DNA of 43,383 bases from an uncultured Alistipes sp. (GTDB lineage: Bacteria; Bacteroidota; Bacteroidia; Bacteroidales; Rikenellaceae): NCBI GenBank assembly GCA_900550375.1, contig URRP01000020.1, positions 1 to 43,383 on the forward strand, given 5' to 3'. Below are positions 1 to 8,754 of the stretch, piece after piece. Position numbers and translations under genes: made by a program. The notes under the pieces are model-generated. The model searched no databases. It was not told where the DNA came from and worked only from the letters and a program-made list of their open reading frames with translations. The number at the start of each line of letters is the position of its first letter. The stretch's first letter is position 1.

Positions 1-2812
1 ACAGCAGACCGATCAGCATGATGATACCCGTCTGGAGATAGATGTTGTTCTCCAGTCCCATTATCTTGGCCATGAGGAATGAACCCATCAATCCGCACGG
101 TACGGCGAGGATGACGGCGAACGGAACGAGGAAACTCTCGTAAAGTGCGCTCAGAATGAGGTATATCAGCAGGATACAGATACCGAAGATGATCGCCGTG
201 TTGCTGCCCGTCTGCGCCTCCTCGCGCGTGATGCCGTCGAACTCGAATCCGTAGCCCTTCGGCAGCATTTCGGCCGCGACTTCGCGGATCGCTTGAATGG
301 CGTCGCCCGACGAATAGCCGTCGGCCGCCGTGCCGTTCACGGCGATCGAGTTGTAGAGGTTGAAACGGTTCAGCACCTCGGAACTGTACACGCGCGTCAG
401 GTTCACGAACTGACTCAAGGGTGCCATTTCGCCGCTGTCCGTGCGTACGTAGACATTGTTGAGCGACTCCGTGTCGAGACGGTATTTCGGGTCGGATTGG
501 AGCGTCACGTAATACATCTTCGAGAAGCGGTTGAGATTCGATACGTACTGTCCGCCGTAGTAGCCCGCCAGCGTCGAGAGCACCGTGCTCGGCGAGACGC
601 CGGCGCGCTTGGCTTTGGCGGCGTCGATGTCGACCAGATACTGCGGGAAGTTGATGTTGAACGTCGAGTAGGCGCGTGCGATCTCCGGCCGCTGGTTCAG
701 TGCGCCGATGAACTTCAGGTAGATGTTGTAGAAATCGGTCAGTTCGCCGCCGGCCTTGTCTTGCAGGTGCATCGAGAAACCGGTCGAAGTTCCGTAACCC
801 GAAATCATCGGCGGTGCAACGGCGAAGATCTGTGCATCCTTGATGTCGGCAGTCCGTCCGTAGATCTGACCGATGACAGCCTGTACGGCATCGGCCTTGT
901 CGGGACGTTCTTCCCAATCCTTCAGTTTGATGATACACATACCGTAGGACGATCCCTGTCCGGCGATCATGCCGTAACCGGCCACCTGCATGAAGTCGCG
1001 GATCTGCGGAATGCCCTGTATGCGCTCCGAAACCTGTTCCATGATTTTGTGGGTCTCCGAAAGTCCCGAACCCGGAGCGGCGGTGACGTTGACCATGATC
1101 GTACCCTGATCTTCGTCGGGCACCAGACCCGTCTTGGTGGTGTTCATCAGTACGACGAGTGCGGCGAGTGCCAAGCCGAGCGTCGACCACATCAGCCACT
1201 TGTGTTTGATGAAGAGCAGCACGCCGTGCTTGTACTTGTTGACCAGAGTGCCGAAGGAGGTATTGAACGCCTTGCGGAAACGGGCTGCGAAATTATTGCG
1301 CATCTGTCCGTTCTCATCCATATAGGGCTTCAGCAGCAGGGCGCAGAGTGCCGGAGAGAGCGTCAGGGCGTTGACGGCCGAAAGACCGACGGCTACGGCC
1401 ATCGTGATACCGAACTGGGTGTAGAAGATACCCGATGTTCCGCCCATCATGGCCACGGGGATAAAGACGGCCATGAAGACCAGCGTCGAGGTGACGATGG
1501 CCGACGTGATGCCCGACATGGCGTCGATGGTGGCATGATAGGAGGACTTGTATCCCACGTCGAAACGCGCCTGCACCGCCTCGACGACGATGATGGCGTC
1601 GTCGACGACCGTACCGATCGCGAGCACCAGCGCGAAGAGCGTCAGCAGGTTGATCGAGAATCCGGCGACCGCGAGGAACGCGAAGGTTCCGACGAGCGCC
1701 ACGAGAATGGAGATCGTGGGGACGAGTGTCGAACGGATGTCCTGCAGGAAGACGTAAACCACCAACACCACGAGGAGGATGGCTTCGATCAGTGTTTTGA
1801 GCACCTCGTTCATCGAGGCATAGAGGAAGTCGTTCACACTTTGCAGGTGGGCGATTTCGACTCCTTTCGGCAACTCGGCGCGAACCTCTTCGAGCAGCGC
1901 TTCGACATCTTTGACGACCTGCGTGGCATTCGAGCCGGCGGTCTGGAAAATCATCGTACTGACGCCCGGATGGCCGTTTGTATACCCCTTGTAGGCGTAG
2001 GACTCGCTGCCCAGCTCGATGTCGGCGATATCCTTCAGCCGCAGCACCTCACCGTCGGGGAGCGAGCGGATGACGATCTGACCGAACTCTTCGGGCGTCT
2101 CGTAACGCCCTCGGTACTTCATCGTATATTGGAACGTGTTCTCCGAGTTCTCACCCAGCGTACCGGTCGCCGACTCGATGTTCTGTTCGGCCAGCGCAGC
2201 CGTTACGTCCGACGGAATAAGCTTGTGTTGAGCCATCACATCGGGTTTCAGCCAGACGCGCATCGAGTAGTCGGCGCCGAGCGTGAAGGCCTCGCCGACG
2301 CCCGGAATACGCAGGATGCGCGGTTCGATATTGATCTTCGAGTAGTTGGAGAGGAACGTCTCGTCGTAGGAGTCGTCGGGGCTGTACAGCGAGAAGATCT
2401 TCACCATGGAGGTCTGACGCTTCATGGTCATTACGCCGATTTGCGTCACTGCCGAAGGCAGCTGTCCGGTGGCGCGGGAGACTTTGTTCTGTACGTTTAC
2501 GGCCGCCATGTCGGGATCGGTGCCCTGACGGAAATAGACGGTGACCGAGGCGCTGCCGACGGCTGCGCTGGAGGTGATGTAGGTCATGTTCTCCACGCCG
2601 TTGATGGCCTGTTCGAGCGGGACGATGACCGACTTCTGGATCGTCTCGGCGCTGGCGCCCGGGTAGCTGGCGCGCACCATAACCGTCGGAGGCGCGATAT
2701 CGGGATACTGCTCGATGGGCAGCGTCGCGAGTCCGATGATACCGGCGATGACGATGACAATGGAGATGACCGACGCCAATACGGGTCGTTCGATAAAATG
2801 CTTGAGTGTCAT
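1..2812 (-). CDS. RND-family efflux pump inner-membrane transporter (HAE1/AcrB-like), 3' end beyond window
   Basis: Proton-driven multidrug exporter of the inner membrane; it would act as a trimer with the adjacent adaptor and an outer-membrane channel. About 937 codons are visible and the C-terminus runs off the left edge; the family is usually about 1,040 residues, so only the last transmembrane helices are missing. Seen directly: an N-terminal helix after MTLKHFIERP, a first porter domain with the SYPGASAETIQ-type motif, and the membrane proton-relay pair D404-D405 in GTVVDDAIIVVEA, matching the Asp407/Asp408 pair of AcrB. The start was chosen because ATG at 2812 lies 3 bases after the adaptor stop codon and gives the conserved RND N-terminus. 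No outer-membrane channel gene is visible in this operon; it may lie beyond the left edge. Substrate cannot be told from sequence. Confidence 0.95.
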   Translation of the reverse strand, partial: MTLKHFIERPVLASVISIVIVIAGIIGLATLPIEQYPDIAPPTVMVRASYPGASAETIQKSVIVPLEQAINGVENMTYITSSAAVGSASVTVYFRQGTDPDMAAVNVQNKVSRATGQLPSAVTQIGVMTMKRQTSMVKIFSLYSPDDSYDETFLSNYSKINIEPRILRIPGVGEAFTLGADYSMRVWLKPDVMAQHKLIPSDVTAALAEQNIESATGTLGENSENTFQYTMKYRGRYETPEEFGQIVIRSLPDGEVLRLKDIADIELGSESYAYKGYTNGHPGVSTMIFQTAGSNATQVVKDVEALLEEVRAELPKGVEIAHLQSVNDFLYASMNEVLKTLIEAILLVVLVVYVFLQDIRSTLVPTISILVALVGTFAFLAVAGFSINLLTLFALVLAIGTVVDDAIIVVEAVQARFDVGYKSSYHATIDAMSGITSAIVTSTLVFMAVFIPVAMMGGTSGIFYTQFGITMAVAVGLSAVNALTLSPALCALLLKPYMDENGQMRNNFAARFRKAFNTSFGTLVNKYKHGVLLFIKHKWLMWSTLGLALAALVVLMNTTKTGLVPDEDQGTIMVNVTAAPGSGLSETHKIMEQVSERIQGIPQIRDFMQVAGYGMIAGQGSSYGMCIIKLKDWEERPDKADAVQAVIGQIYGRTADIKDAQIFAVAPPMISGYGTSTGFSMHLQDKAGGELTDFYNIYLKFIGALNQRPEIARAYSTFNINFPQYLVDIDAAKAKRAGVSPSTVLSTLAGYYGGQYVSNLNRFSKMYYVTLQSDPKYRLDTESLNNVYVRTDSGEMAPLSQFVNLTRVYSSEVLNRFNLYNSIAVNGTAADGYSSGDAIQAIREVAAEMLPKGYGFEFDGITREEAQTGSNTAIIFGICILLIYLILSALYESFLVPFAVILAVPCGLMGSFLMAKIMGLENNIYLQTGIIMLIGLL

Positions 2813-2815
2813 GGT

Positions 2816-3952
2816 CTATTCCTCCTTTGCGATTTCGGGTTGAGCGACGGCCTGCGTTTTGGGCTGGATGGGAGTGCCTTCGCGTATCAAACCTACGCCT
2901 TCGGCGACGATCACGTCGCCCGGCACCAGACCCGAGTTGACGATGTACTCCCTGCCGTTCGAAATCTTGTCTACGGAAATCAGGGCCGACGAGGCTTTGC
3001 CGTCGACGACTTTGTATACGTATACCTTGTCCTGCAATTCGAATGTCGCCGCCTGAGGAACGACGATGCACGCTTTGTAGATGTGCGGCAGGATGACGTT
3101 GCCCGAGCCGCCGCTGTGAAGCAGTCCGTTCTTATTGGGGAATGCTGCACGGAGCTGCACGGAACCCGTCGAGGTGTCGATGACACCGCTGATGGCCTCG
3201 ATGCGGCCTGCCGCGTCGTAGATCGTGCCGTCGTTGAGCCGCAGCTGTACGTCGGGCATGTTTTTCAGCGTGTTGTCGATCGATCCGTACTCGCGCGTCA
3301 GATTCAGCAGCTGGTTCTCGGTCATCGAGAAATAAACGTACATTTCCGAGTTGTCCGAAACGGTGGTGAGCGGCTGCGGCGTCGAAGGGCCGACCAGCGC
3401 GCCTACCTTATAAGGAAGCGTTCCGACGACTCCGTTCGAAGGACTGCCGACTACCGTATAGGAGAGATTGTTGGCGGCGTTCACGCGCTGCGCCTCGGCT
3501 TGAGCGAACTGCGCCTTGGCCGTCAGCAGATTGTTCTCGGCCGTCGAGAGGTCGAATTGCGAAACTACGTTGCGGGCGAAAAGCTCCTTCTTGCTGTCGT
3601 AGGTCAGCTGTGCCGTGGCAACGCCCGCCTTGGCGGCGGCGACGTTGGCTTCGGCCGTCTGCAAAGCCGCCTTGTAGGGGACTTGATCGATGACGAAAAG
3701 CGTCTGTCCCGAGCGGACCCGCTGCCCTTCGTTTACGCATACCTGAGCAATCTTGCCCGATACCTGCGCATAGATTGCAATATCCTGACGACCTCGGATC
3801 GTTGCCGAGTAATCCGCTGAAAGCGTCCGGTCGGTCGGAGCCACTGTCAGAACGTCGTATTCCGAATTGGGTGCTTGCACCGGCGTTTGACGACAGCCGA
3901 GCATAAGAATGCAGCAGGCGAGTGCCGCTGCACGGATCGAATGTTTCTTCAT
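2816..3952 (-). CDS. RND efflux periplasmic adaptor (membrane fusion protein), lipoprotein
   Basis: Links the inner-membrane RND pump to an outer-membrane channel. The protein of 378 residues starts with a lipoprotein signal whose lipobox LMLGC puts the lipidated cysteine at residue 20. A barrel-sandwich (lipoyl-like) half motif follows around residues 50-85 (VSGKIAQVCVNEGQRVRSGQ), then an alpha-helical hairpin rich in Ala/Gln/Glu (about 90-165), and beta-barrel and membrane-proximal domains. An ATG 30 bases further upstream is in frame, but 3952 was chosen: it has AGGAAA just before it and gives a normal signal peptide, whereas the longer form would place ten charged residues ahead. It is the first gene of the efflux operon and is separated from the pump by 3 bases. 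Confidence 0.95.
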   Translation of the reverse strand: MKKHSIRAAALACCILMLGCRQTPVQAPNSEYDVLTVAPTDRTLSADYSATIRGRQDIAIYAQVSGKIAQVCVNEGQRVRSGQTLFVIDQVPYKAALQTAEANVAAAKAGVATAQLTYDSKKELFARNVVSQFDLSTAENNLLTAKAQFAQAEAQRVNAANNLSYTVVGSPSNGVVGTLPYKVGALVGPSTPQPLTTVSDNSEMYVYFSMTENQLLNLTREYGSIDNTLKNMPDVQLRLNDGTIYDAAGRIEAISGVIDTSTGSVQLRAAFPNKNGLLHSGGSGNVILPHIYKACIVVPQAATFELQDKVYVYKVVDGKASSALISVDKISNGREYIVNSGLVPGDVIVAEGVGLIREGTPIQPKTQAVAQPEIAKEE

Positions 3953-3979
3953 GTTTCCTTTTTCCTTTTTAATCAACGG

Positions 3980-3987
3980 CAAAGATA
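3980..3987 (-). promoter_or_regulatory. Bacteroidetes-type -7 promoter element for the RND efflux operon
   Basis: On the minus strand this reads TATCTTTG, an exact match to TAnnTTTG, about 28 bases before the adaptor ATG at 3952. No TTG is found at the ideal distance upstream, so the -33 element is weak or absent, which fits a promoter needing an activator such as the divergent AraC protein. Confidence 0.55.
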
Positions 3988-4075
3988 TGGATAAGCGGCG
4001 GGATATTCGGTTTCAAAAAATGAGCGGTATTTTTCAAAACGTGAACTACCGAGAGCCTTTTTGCCGAATTTTGTC

Positions 4076-4083
4076 TACATTTG
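4076..4083 (+). promoter_or_regulatory. -7 promoter element for the AraC regulator gene
   Basis: TACATTTG matches TAnnTTTG and lies 27 bases before the ATG at 4111. It overlaps the TTG codon at 4081 that would otherwise extend the reading frame, so it rules that start out. It is divergent from the efflux promoter less than 100 bases away. Confidence 0.55.
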
Positions 4084-4110
4084 TACCGTATTTATGTCAA
4101 AAACGAGGAT

Positions 4111-4941
4111 ATGATCGAATTATTGTTATCCGACGAACAATCTTTTTCGGCGGAGGAGACGAACCTGTCCGCTTTTCTGAAGCATCCCGTTCGGGTGAAC
4201 GGCGGTGCCGTATTCTTCTGCACGGCAGGCCGTGCGGTCGTATCGATCAATATTCAGGAGCATGTGATCGAACCCGGGATGGAGGTGGCGCTGCTGCCCG
4301 ATACGGTCGTCATGCTCGTCGAGGCGAGTGCCGATTTCCGCGTGATCTTCTATGCTTCGAGCATCCAAGTCTTCGAAGGAGCGATGCAGCGGCTCGATGC
4401 CGAGTGTTTTCACTATCTGGAGAACCATCCGGCGATCCGGCATGACGGAGCGACGGCCGAAGGGGTGAAAAATCTCTATACCGTAATTCTGACGGCCAAC
4501 AGCGAAACGGAGAATATCTATCGATCGCAGATCATGTATCTGCTGATACGTCATATTCTCTTGAACCTCTGCGACAAGGTGCGTCGGAACTACATCCGTT
4601 ATCAGGAAGAGGGCGGTCATCGCAAAAGGGAGCTTTACGACCGTTTCGTGAAGCTGATCGCCGAGCATTTCATCGAGCGGCGCGACGTGGCTTTCTATGC
4701 AGGGAAACTCTGTATCTCGATGAGCTATCTGGCCTCCGTGACGCGTACCCTGACCGGAGAGACCCCCAAGGAGACGATCGACAAGTGGATCGTGCACGAG
4801 ATTAAACTGATGCTCATGTTTTCCGATCTCTCGCTGCAACAGATCGCTGACCGGATGCATTTCCCCGATCAATCCTATCTGGGACGTTTTTTCAAACATC
4901 ATACGGGAAGTTCACCCATGGCCTACCGCAACGCGAAGTAG
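4111..4941 (+). CDS. AraC-family transcriptional regulator
   Basis: Predicted DNA-binding regulator of 276 residues. The N-terminal 150 residues form a cupin-like sensor region (GGAVFFCTAGRAVVSI, then EPGMEVALLPDT), and the C-terminal 100 residues carry the double helix-turn-helix of the AraC family, ending in the typical LQQIADRMHFPDQSYLGRFF and HTGSSPMAYR motifs. The ATG at 4111 was preferred to the upstream in-frame TTG at 4081 because the latter sits inside the promoter's TACATTTG. The gene is divergent from the RND efflux operon (158 bases between starts) and 118 bases ahead of the cupin/CMD operon on the same strand, so it could control either or both; that is inference. The ligand is unknown. 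Confidence 0.9.
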   Translation: MIELLLSDEQSFSAEETNLSAFLKHPVRVNGGAVFFCTAGRAVVSINIQEHVIEPGMEVALLPDTVVMLVEASADFRVIFYASSIQVFEGAMQRLDAECFHYLENHPAIRHDGATAEGVKNLYTVILTANSETENIYRSQIMYLLIRHILLNLCDKVRRNYIRYQEEGGHRKRELYDRFVKLIAEHFIERRDVAFYAGKLCISMSYLASVTRTLTGETPKETIDKWIVHEIKLMLMFSDLSLQQIADRMHFPDQSYLGRFFKHHTGSSPMAYRNAK

Positions 4942-5025
4942 TGCCGGATCGCATAGGGCGGCCGAATCGGTAAAAATGGTAATGAAATCTGTAATTCGCG
5001 TAGGCGGCGCAGCGCGGAATCGCTG

Positions 5026-5033
5026 TAATTTTG
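5026..5033 (+). promoter_or_regulatory. -7 promoter element for the cupin/CMD operon
   Basis: TAATTTTG matches TAnnTTTG, 27 bases before the ATG at 5060. No TTG is present about 20 bases upstream, which suggests dependence on an activator. Confidence 0.5.
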
Positions 5034-5059
5034 CATCGTAAACCAAAAACAGAGAGACG

Positions 5060-6334
5060 ATGAGACGGATCGCATGTTGGAGTGCGCTGGTTTTTGCACT
5101 GCTTATCGATTTTACAGAACCAATTCATGCTCAGGAGAACGCTATGAAAGAGAATCAGGACTTTCGCCAGATCTTCCCGCAGGGTGGGAAGCTGCCGGAG
5201 ATGTTTTCAACCTATTTTATCGGTCAGGCTTTCCTTGCGCCGCTCGTGCGCAGCGAGGCACTGAACTGTCCGGTGTCGAATGTGACGTTCAGCCCCGGAT
5301 GCCGCAACAACTGGCACAGCCATACCGGCGGGCAACTGCTGATCGTCACGGCCGGACGGGGCTATTATCAGGAGCGGGGCGAGTCTGCACGGCTGCTGCT
5401 GCCCGGCGACGTGGTGGAGATCGCACCCGACGTGATCCACTGGCACGGAGCGGCGCCCGACAGCTGGTTTGCGCATCTGGCAGTCGAGACCAATCCGCAG
5501 ACTAACGAAAACACGTGGCTCGACCCGGTGGACGACGCACAATATGCGGCAGCGACTTCCGGTGCGGCTGCGGCGCCCCGCAGCCGGTGGTCCGAGGCGG
5601 CGCGCAGCAATTTCGAAGCGTTGTTTCCGGGCAGCGAACCGGCGCTGGGGCAAAGCGACCCCGAACTGGCGGAGGTCGTCGGCAACTTCGCTTTCGACGA
5701 GGTGCTCCGTTACGGGGAACTCGACGAGCGGACGCGCATGATGGCGATTCTCGCCTCGACGATCGCTCTTCAGGCGCAGGAGGCGTACCGCACGATGCTC
5801 GAAGGGGCGCTCAACAGCGGAGCGACACCCGTCGAAGCGAAGGAGATTCTGTATCAGGCCGTTCCGTACGTCGGCATTGCCAAGACACTCGATTTCATCG
5901 GCATCACCAACGACGTATTGCAACGGCGGGGCGTTCGGCTGCCGTTGGAGGGGCAGTCTGCGACTTCGCCCGACGACCGTTTCGAAAAGGGACTCGCCGT
6001 GCAGCGGTCGATCTTCGGCGAGCGGATCGACCGGATGCACGAAACGGCGCCGAAGAATCAGGTGCATATTCAGAAGTATCTGTCCGGCAACTGCTTCGGC
6101 GATTATTATACACGCGGCGGGCTGGACGTGAAGACCCGCGAGCTGCTCACCTTTTCGATGCTCGTGTCGCTGGGCGGCTGCGAGCCGCAGGTGAAGGGCC
6201 ATATTCAGGGAAATGTAAACGTCGGCAACGACAAGGCAGCGCTGCTGGCTGTCGTGACGCAGTTGCTTCCCTACATCGGCTATCCGCGTACGCTCAATGC
6301 GATCGCCTGTCTGAACGAGGTGATTCCCGAATAG
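5060..6334 (+). CDS. Exported cupin / carboxymuconolactone decarboxylase (CMD) fusion protein
   Basis: Protein of 424 residues with an N-terminal signal peptide (about residues 1-25, cleavage near IHAQ). A cupin domain follows at about 60-145, with histidine-rich metal-ligand motifs (NNWHSHTGGQ and HWHGA). Two CMD-like helical modules come next, near 195-275 (ERTRMMAILASTIALQAQEA) and 320-420 (KTRELLTFSMLVSLGGCEPQ). CMD-family proteins include gamma-carboxymuconolactone decarboxylase and AhpD-like peroxidase partners; no CxxC pair of the AhpD type is visible, so peroxidase activity is not supported. Similar cupin-CMD fusions are common in Bacteroidetes beside AraC regulators and reductases, but their reaction is not established. 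First gene of a three-gene operon; its TAG is followed directly by the next ATG. Confidence 0.85.
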   Translation: MRRIACWSALVFALLIDFTEPIHAQENAMKENQDFRQIFPQGGKLPEMFSTYFIGQAFLAPLVRSEALNCPVSNVTFSPGCRNNWHSHTGGQLLIVTAGRGYYQERGESARLLLPGDVVEIAPDVIHWHGAAPDSWFAHLAVETNPQTNENTWLDPVDDAQYAAATSGAAAAPRSRWSEAARSNFEALFPGSEPALGQSDPELAEVVGNFAFDEVLRYGELDERTRMMAILASTIALQAQEAYRTMLEGALNSGATPVEAKEILYQAVPYVGIAKTLDFIGITNDVLQRRGVRLPLEGQSATSPDDRFEKGLAVQRSIFGERIDRMHETAPKNQVHIQKYLSGNCFGDYYTRGGLDVKTRELLTFSMLVSLGGCEPQVKGHIQGNVNVGNDKAALLAVVTQLLPYIGYPRTLNAIACLNEVIPE

Positions 6335-7453
6335 ATGAAAAAAGCGATTTGCCGTATGCTGATAATCCTCCTGTCGATCGTTGCGCTGCTTTTGGCGGCA
6401 GGGGTCGTGTTCGTCCATCAACGGAGTTTCGGCCGGCTGCCGCGCGCAGAGCGGCTGGAGCGTATCCGCCGTTCGCCCAACTACCGCGGCGGGCAGTTCC
6501 AGAACCTGCGTCCGACGCCGCAGATGACCTCCGACAAGGGGTTTGCAGGCAGTATGTGGGCCTTTCTTTTCGGGAAGAGCGAAAACCGCTATCCGGCCTC
6601 GGCGCTTCCGGTGCTGAAACCCGATCTGCACGTTCTGGACCGGACGGTGGATGCGCTGGTGTGGTTCGGTCATTCCTCTTATCTGCTGCAACTGGACGGA
6701 ATGCGCTTTCTGATCGATCCGGTGCTGACCGACAAGTGGCCGATGTCGTTGTTCTTCAGTCCTTTCAAAGGGTCGGACGCCTTTTCGCCGGAGGATATAC
6801 CCGCTATCGACTGCCTGATCGTCACGCACGATCATTGGGATCATCTGGACTATCGTACCGTGATGCAGCTCAAAGAGCGCGTCGGTACGGTCGTCTGTCC
6901 GCTGGGCGTGGGGGAGCATTTCGAGTACTGGGGATTCGATCCCGACCGGATCATCGAGATGGAGTGGAACGAGAACCGTGAACTGGCGGAGGGATTCCGG
7001 CTTCACTGTCTGCCGGCGCGTCACTTTTCGGGTCGCGGATTGAAGCGGAACCGTTCGCTGTGGGCGTCGTTTCTGGTGGAGAGCCCTTCGCGGCGGGTAT
7101 ATCTTGCCGGCGACGGCGGTTACGACACGCATTTCGCTGAGATCGGCCGCCGCTTCGCTCCGATCGATCTTGCGGTACTGGAGAATGGGCAGTATAACGC
7201 CGACTGGCGTTACATCCACCTGATGCCCGAAAAATTGTCGGAGGCGATCCGCGATCTGCATCCGCAGCGTGTGCTGACGGTGCACAATTCGAAATATGCG
7301 CTGAGCCGTCATGCGTGGAACGAGCCGCTGAAAAATGCCGCCGAAGCGGCGGCGCGCGACGAGTTCGACCTGTTGCAGCCGATGATCGGCGAGATCGTGC
7401 CGCTGAACGATACCGTCCGGCACTACGAGGCATGGTGGCGGGCAGCCGATTAA
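6335..7453 (+). CDS. Metallo-beta-lactamase-fold hydrolase, membrane-anchored (NAPE-PLD/UlaG-like)
   Basis: Zinc-dependent hydrolase of 372 residues. A single hydrophobic segment (about residues 4-27) should anchor it in the inner membrane with the enzyme outside the cytoplasm. Metal-binding motifs are intact: HDHWDHLD (HxHxDH), RHFSGRG and AGDGGYD, plus the GHSSYLLQ strand that starts the fold. The ending NSKYALSRHAW resembles the N-acyl-phosphatidylethanolamine phospholipase D-like branch, but family members cleave many ester, phosphoester and lactone bonds, so the substrate is open. The start abuts the stop codon of the cupin/CMD gene with no gap, so the two are translated from one message. 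Confidence 0.88.
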   Translation: MKKAICRMLIILLSIVALLLAAGVVFVHQRSFGRLPRAERLERIRRSPNYRGGQFQNLRPTPQMTSDKGFAGSMWAFLFGKSENRYPASALPVLKPDLHVLDRTVDALVWFGHSSYLLQLDGMRFLIDPVLTDKWPMSLFFSPFKGSDAFSPEDIPAIDCLIVTHDHWDHLDYRTVMQLKERVGTVVCPLGVGEHFEYWGFDPDRIIEMEWNENRELAEGFRLHCLPARHFSGRGLKRNRSLWASFLVESPSRRVYLAGDGGYDTHFAEIGRRFAPIDLAVLENGQYNADWRYIHLMPEKLSEAIRDLHPQRVLTVHNSKYALSRHAWNEPLKNAAEAAARDEFDLLQPMIGEIVPLNDTVRHYEAWWRAAD

Positions 7454-7472
7454 TTCAAAAATATAGAAAAAA

Positions 7473-8012
7473 ATGAAAAAACGGGTTTTGATACTTTCGT
7501 CGAGTCCGCGGCGGTACGGAAATTCCGACCGGCTGTGCGACGAGTTTCTGCGCGGAGCGCAGGAGGCGGGGCACGATGCGGAAAAGATTTTTCTGAAGAG
7601 CCGGCGGATCGGTTACTGTACCGGCTGCGGTGTTTGTTACAACGGTGCCAACCCCTGCCCGCAACAGGACGATGCGGCGGCGGTCGTCGCAAAAATGATC
7701 GAAGCCGATGTCATCGTGATGGCTACACCTGTTTACTTCTATACGATGAGCGCCCAGATGAAGACGCTGATCGACCGCTGCTGTGCGCGTTACACCGAGA
7801 TGACGGGCAAAGAGTTCTACTTTATCGTGACGGCGGCCGACGACAGTACGGCGGCCATGGAGCGGACGATAGATGGATTTCGCGGTTTTCTGGATTGCCT
7901 CGATGCTCCCCGAGAATGCGGTGTGATCTACGGTGCAGGGGCGTGGAAGGTCGGCGAGATCGAAGGCAAGCAGGCCGTGAAGCAGGCCTATGAAGCGGGC
8001 CGGAATTGCTGA
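7473..8012 (+). CDS. Flavodoxin-like NAD(P)H-dependent FMN oxidoreductase
   Basis: Small reductase of 179 residues with a flavodoxin fold. The N-terminal phosphate-binding loop for FMN is seen as LSSSPRRYGNSDRL, followed by the C-x2-C-x3-C cluster in YCTGCGVCYN and a further cysteine in NPCPQQDD. This pattern is found in iron-sulfur flavoproteins and YwqN-type reductases. Isoalloxazine-contact motif MATPVYFYTMSAQMKTLIDR is present. Cytoplasmic, no signal peptide. It is 19 bases after the hydrolase gene, the last of the operon. A detoxification or redox role together with the cupin/CMD protein is an inference from the neighbourhood. Confidence 0.88.
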   Translation: MKKRVLILSSSPRRYGNSDRLCDEFLRGAQEAGHDAEKIFLKSRRIGYCTGCGVCYNGANPCPQQDDAAAVVAKMIEADVIVMATPVYFYTMSAQMKTLIDRCCARYTEMTGKEFYFIVTAADDSTAAMERTIDGFRGFLDCLDAPRECGVIYGAGAWKVGEIEGKQAVKQAYEAGRNC

Positions 8013-8075
8013 AAAAAGATAGAGTTCCCGCTTGCAAGCGTCAGGGATCGAGCAAAACGGGGTAGTCCGTTCCAT

Positions 8076-8111
8076 TTGCGAAGAGGCAGCCATCAGGCCG
8101 CCTCTTCGCAA
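8076..8111 (+). terminator. Hairpin after the cupin/CMD operon, probable terminator
   Basis: Perfect 12-base inverted repeat TTGCGAAGAGGC / GCCTCTTCGCAA with a 12-base loop, starting 64 bases after the last gene of the operon. No T tract follows, so it may work as a Rho-assisted terminator or as an mRNA 3'-end stabiliser. Confidence 0.5.
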
Positions 8112-8344
8112 GCGTATATAATCTAAAAAAATGCCAGACGAACGCGTATTCTTCAGAACCGGCGGAGAACCGGTGAAGAAACACGTTACGTCCGGCTGTT
8201 CCCGAACGGTGCGTTTTCAAATCGGCTGTTCGACGATGCGCGCAAGATCTGCCGCATATCCGAACAATAAAGAAATTAACACACACATTGACGCCGCAGT
8301 GCACCGTCGGGAACTCCCCCCCCCTCGCATCCGAGACCATGCAA

Positions 8345-8470
8345 TGACCGCAGGGCGACAGAGAGGTGATCGTTTTTACCGATCGATGGCTGAAAGCGCG
8401 GCCGTGGATGCCGCAGGATAATCTGCTCGTTGCTGCGGATTACGGGGCATACTGCAAACAGGATCGATAG
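8345..8470 (+). pseudogene. Possible C-terminal remnant of an unidentified gene
   Basis: After a TGA at about 8345 a short reading frame runs to a TAG at 8470. Its translation (containing REVIVFTDRWLKARPWMPQ and ending ADYGAYCKQDR) has codon choice like the surrounding genes and looks protein-like, yet it has no start codon or ribosome binding site and is preceded by stops and a run of C. No family was recognised. The stretch from 8112 to 8344 shows no supportable gene. Confidence 0.25.
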
Positions 8471-8516
8471 ACAACATAATTTCATTCGTTTAATTATGCC
8501 ATCCGCCGAGGAACTG

Positions 8517-8749
8517 AAAAGACGAACGGGGCATTGTGTTATACGCAATCGTCGGTCCTGAGAAACCAGTCAGCAATATAACACAAGAGGCCCACGCCCG
8601 TTAGGGTCGTAGTCACCGTGATTAAAGTTGAATACCACTCTTCGGGGACGTGAGTCACGATCCGCGAAAGGGATTCTTGTGATTTGCCGCTGACTGTAAA
8701 ATTCTCAGGTTTACGATTGCAACAAAATGCGCCGCCTCTCGGCGAATCG
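8517..8749 (-). ncRNA. ssrS: Long rod-like structured RNA, candidate 6S RNA
   Basis: The minus-strand transcript folds into one long interrupted hairpin. Paired arms, in plus coordinates, are 8531-8535/8726-8730, 8537-8540/8721-8724, 8545-8552/8713-8720, 8557-8564/8702-8709 (CCTGAGAA/TTCTCAGG), 8567-8574/8689-8696 (CAGTCAGC/GCTGACTG), 8582-8588/8675-8681 (CACAAGA/TCTTGTG) and 8593-8600/8643-8652. A strongly asymmetric internal bubble (4 against 22 bases) with its own small hairpin separates the lower rod from the apical part. Length near 200 bases, end-to-end pairing and central bubble fit 6S RNA, which binds the housekeeping RNA polymerase. A U-rich run (CUUUUC) follows the closing stem. A perfect promoter precedes it. 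The structure is seen; the 6S identity is inferred. A 72-codon TTG-start frame covers the same bases but starts inside the promoter. Confidence 0.6.
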
Positions 8750-8754
8750 CGATA

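Noticed and set aside
293..3820. Plus-strand open frame of 1,175 codons
   Set aside because: It is antisense to the RND pump and adaptor genes and is rich in Arg, His and Asp, as is typical of shadows of GC-rich genes.
8131..8421. 96-codon plus-strand frame in the long intergenic region
   Set aside because: Translation is arginine-rich with no family likeness, it crosses a run of C, and a different frame in its last part looks more protein-like.
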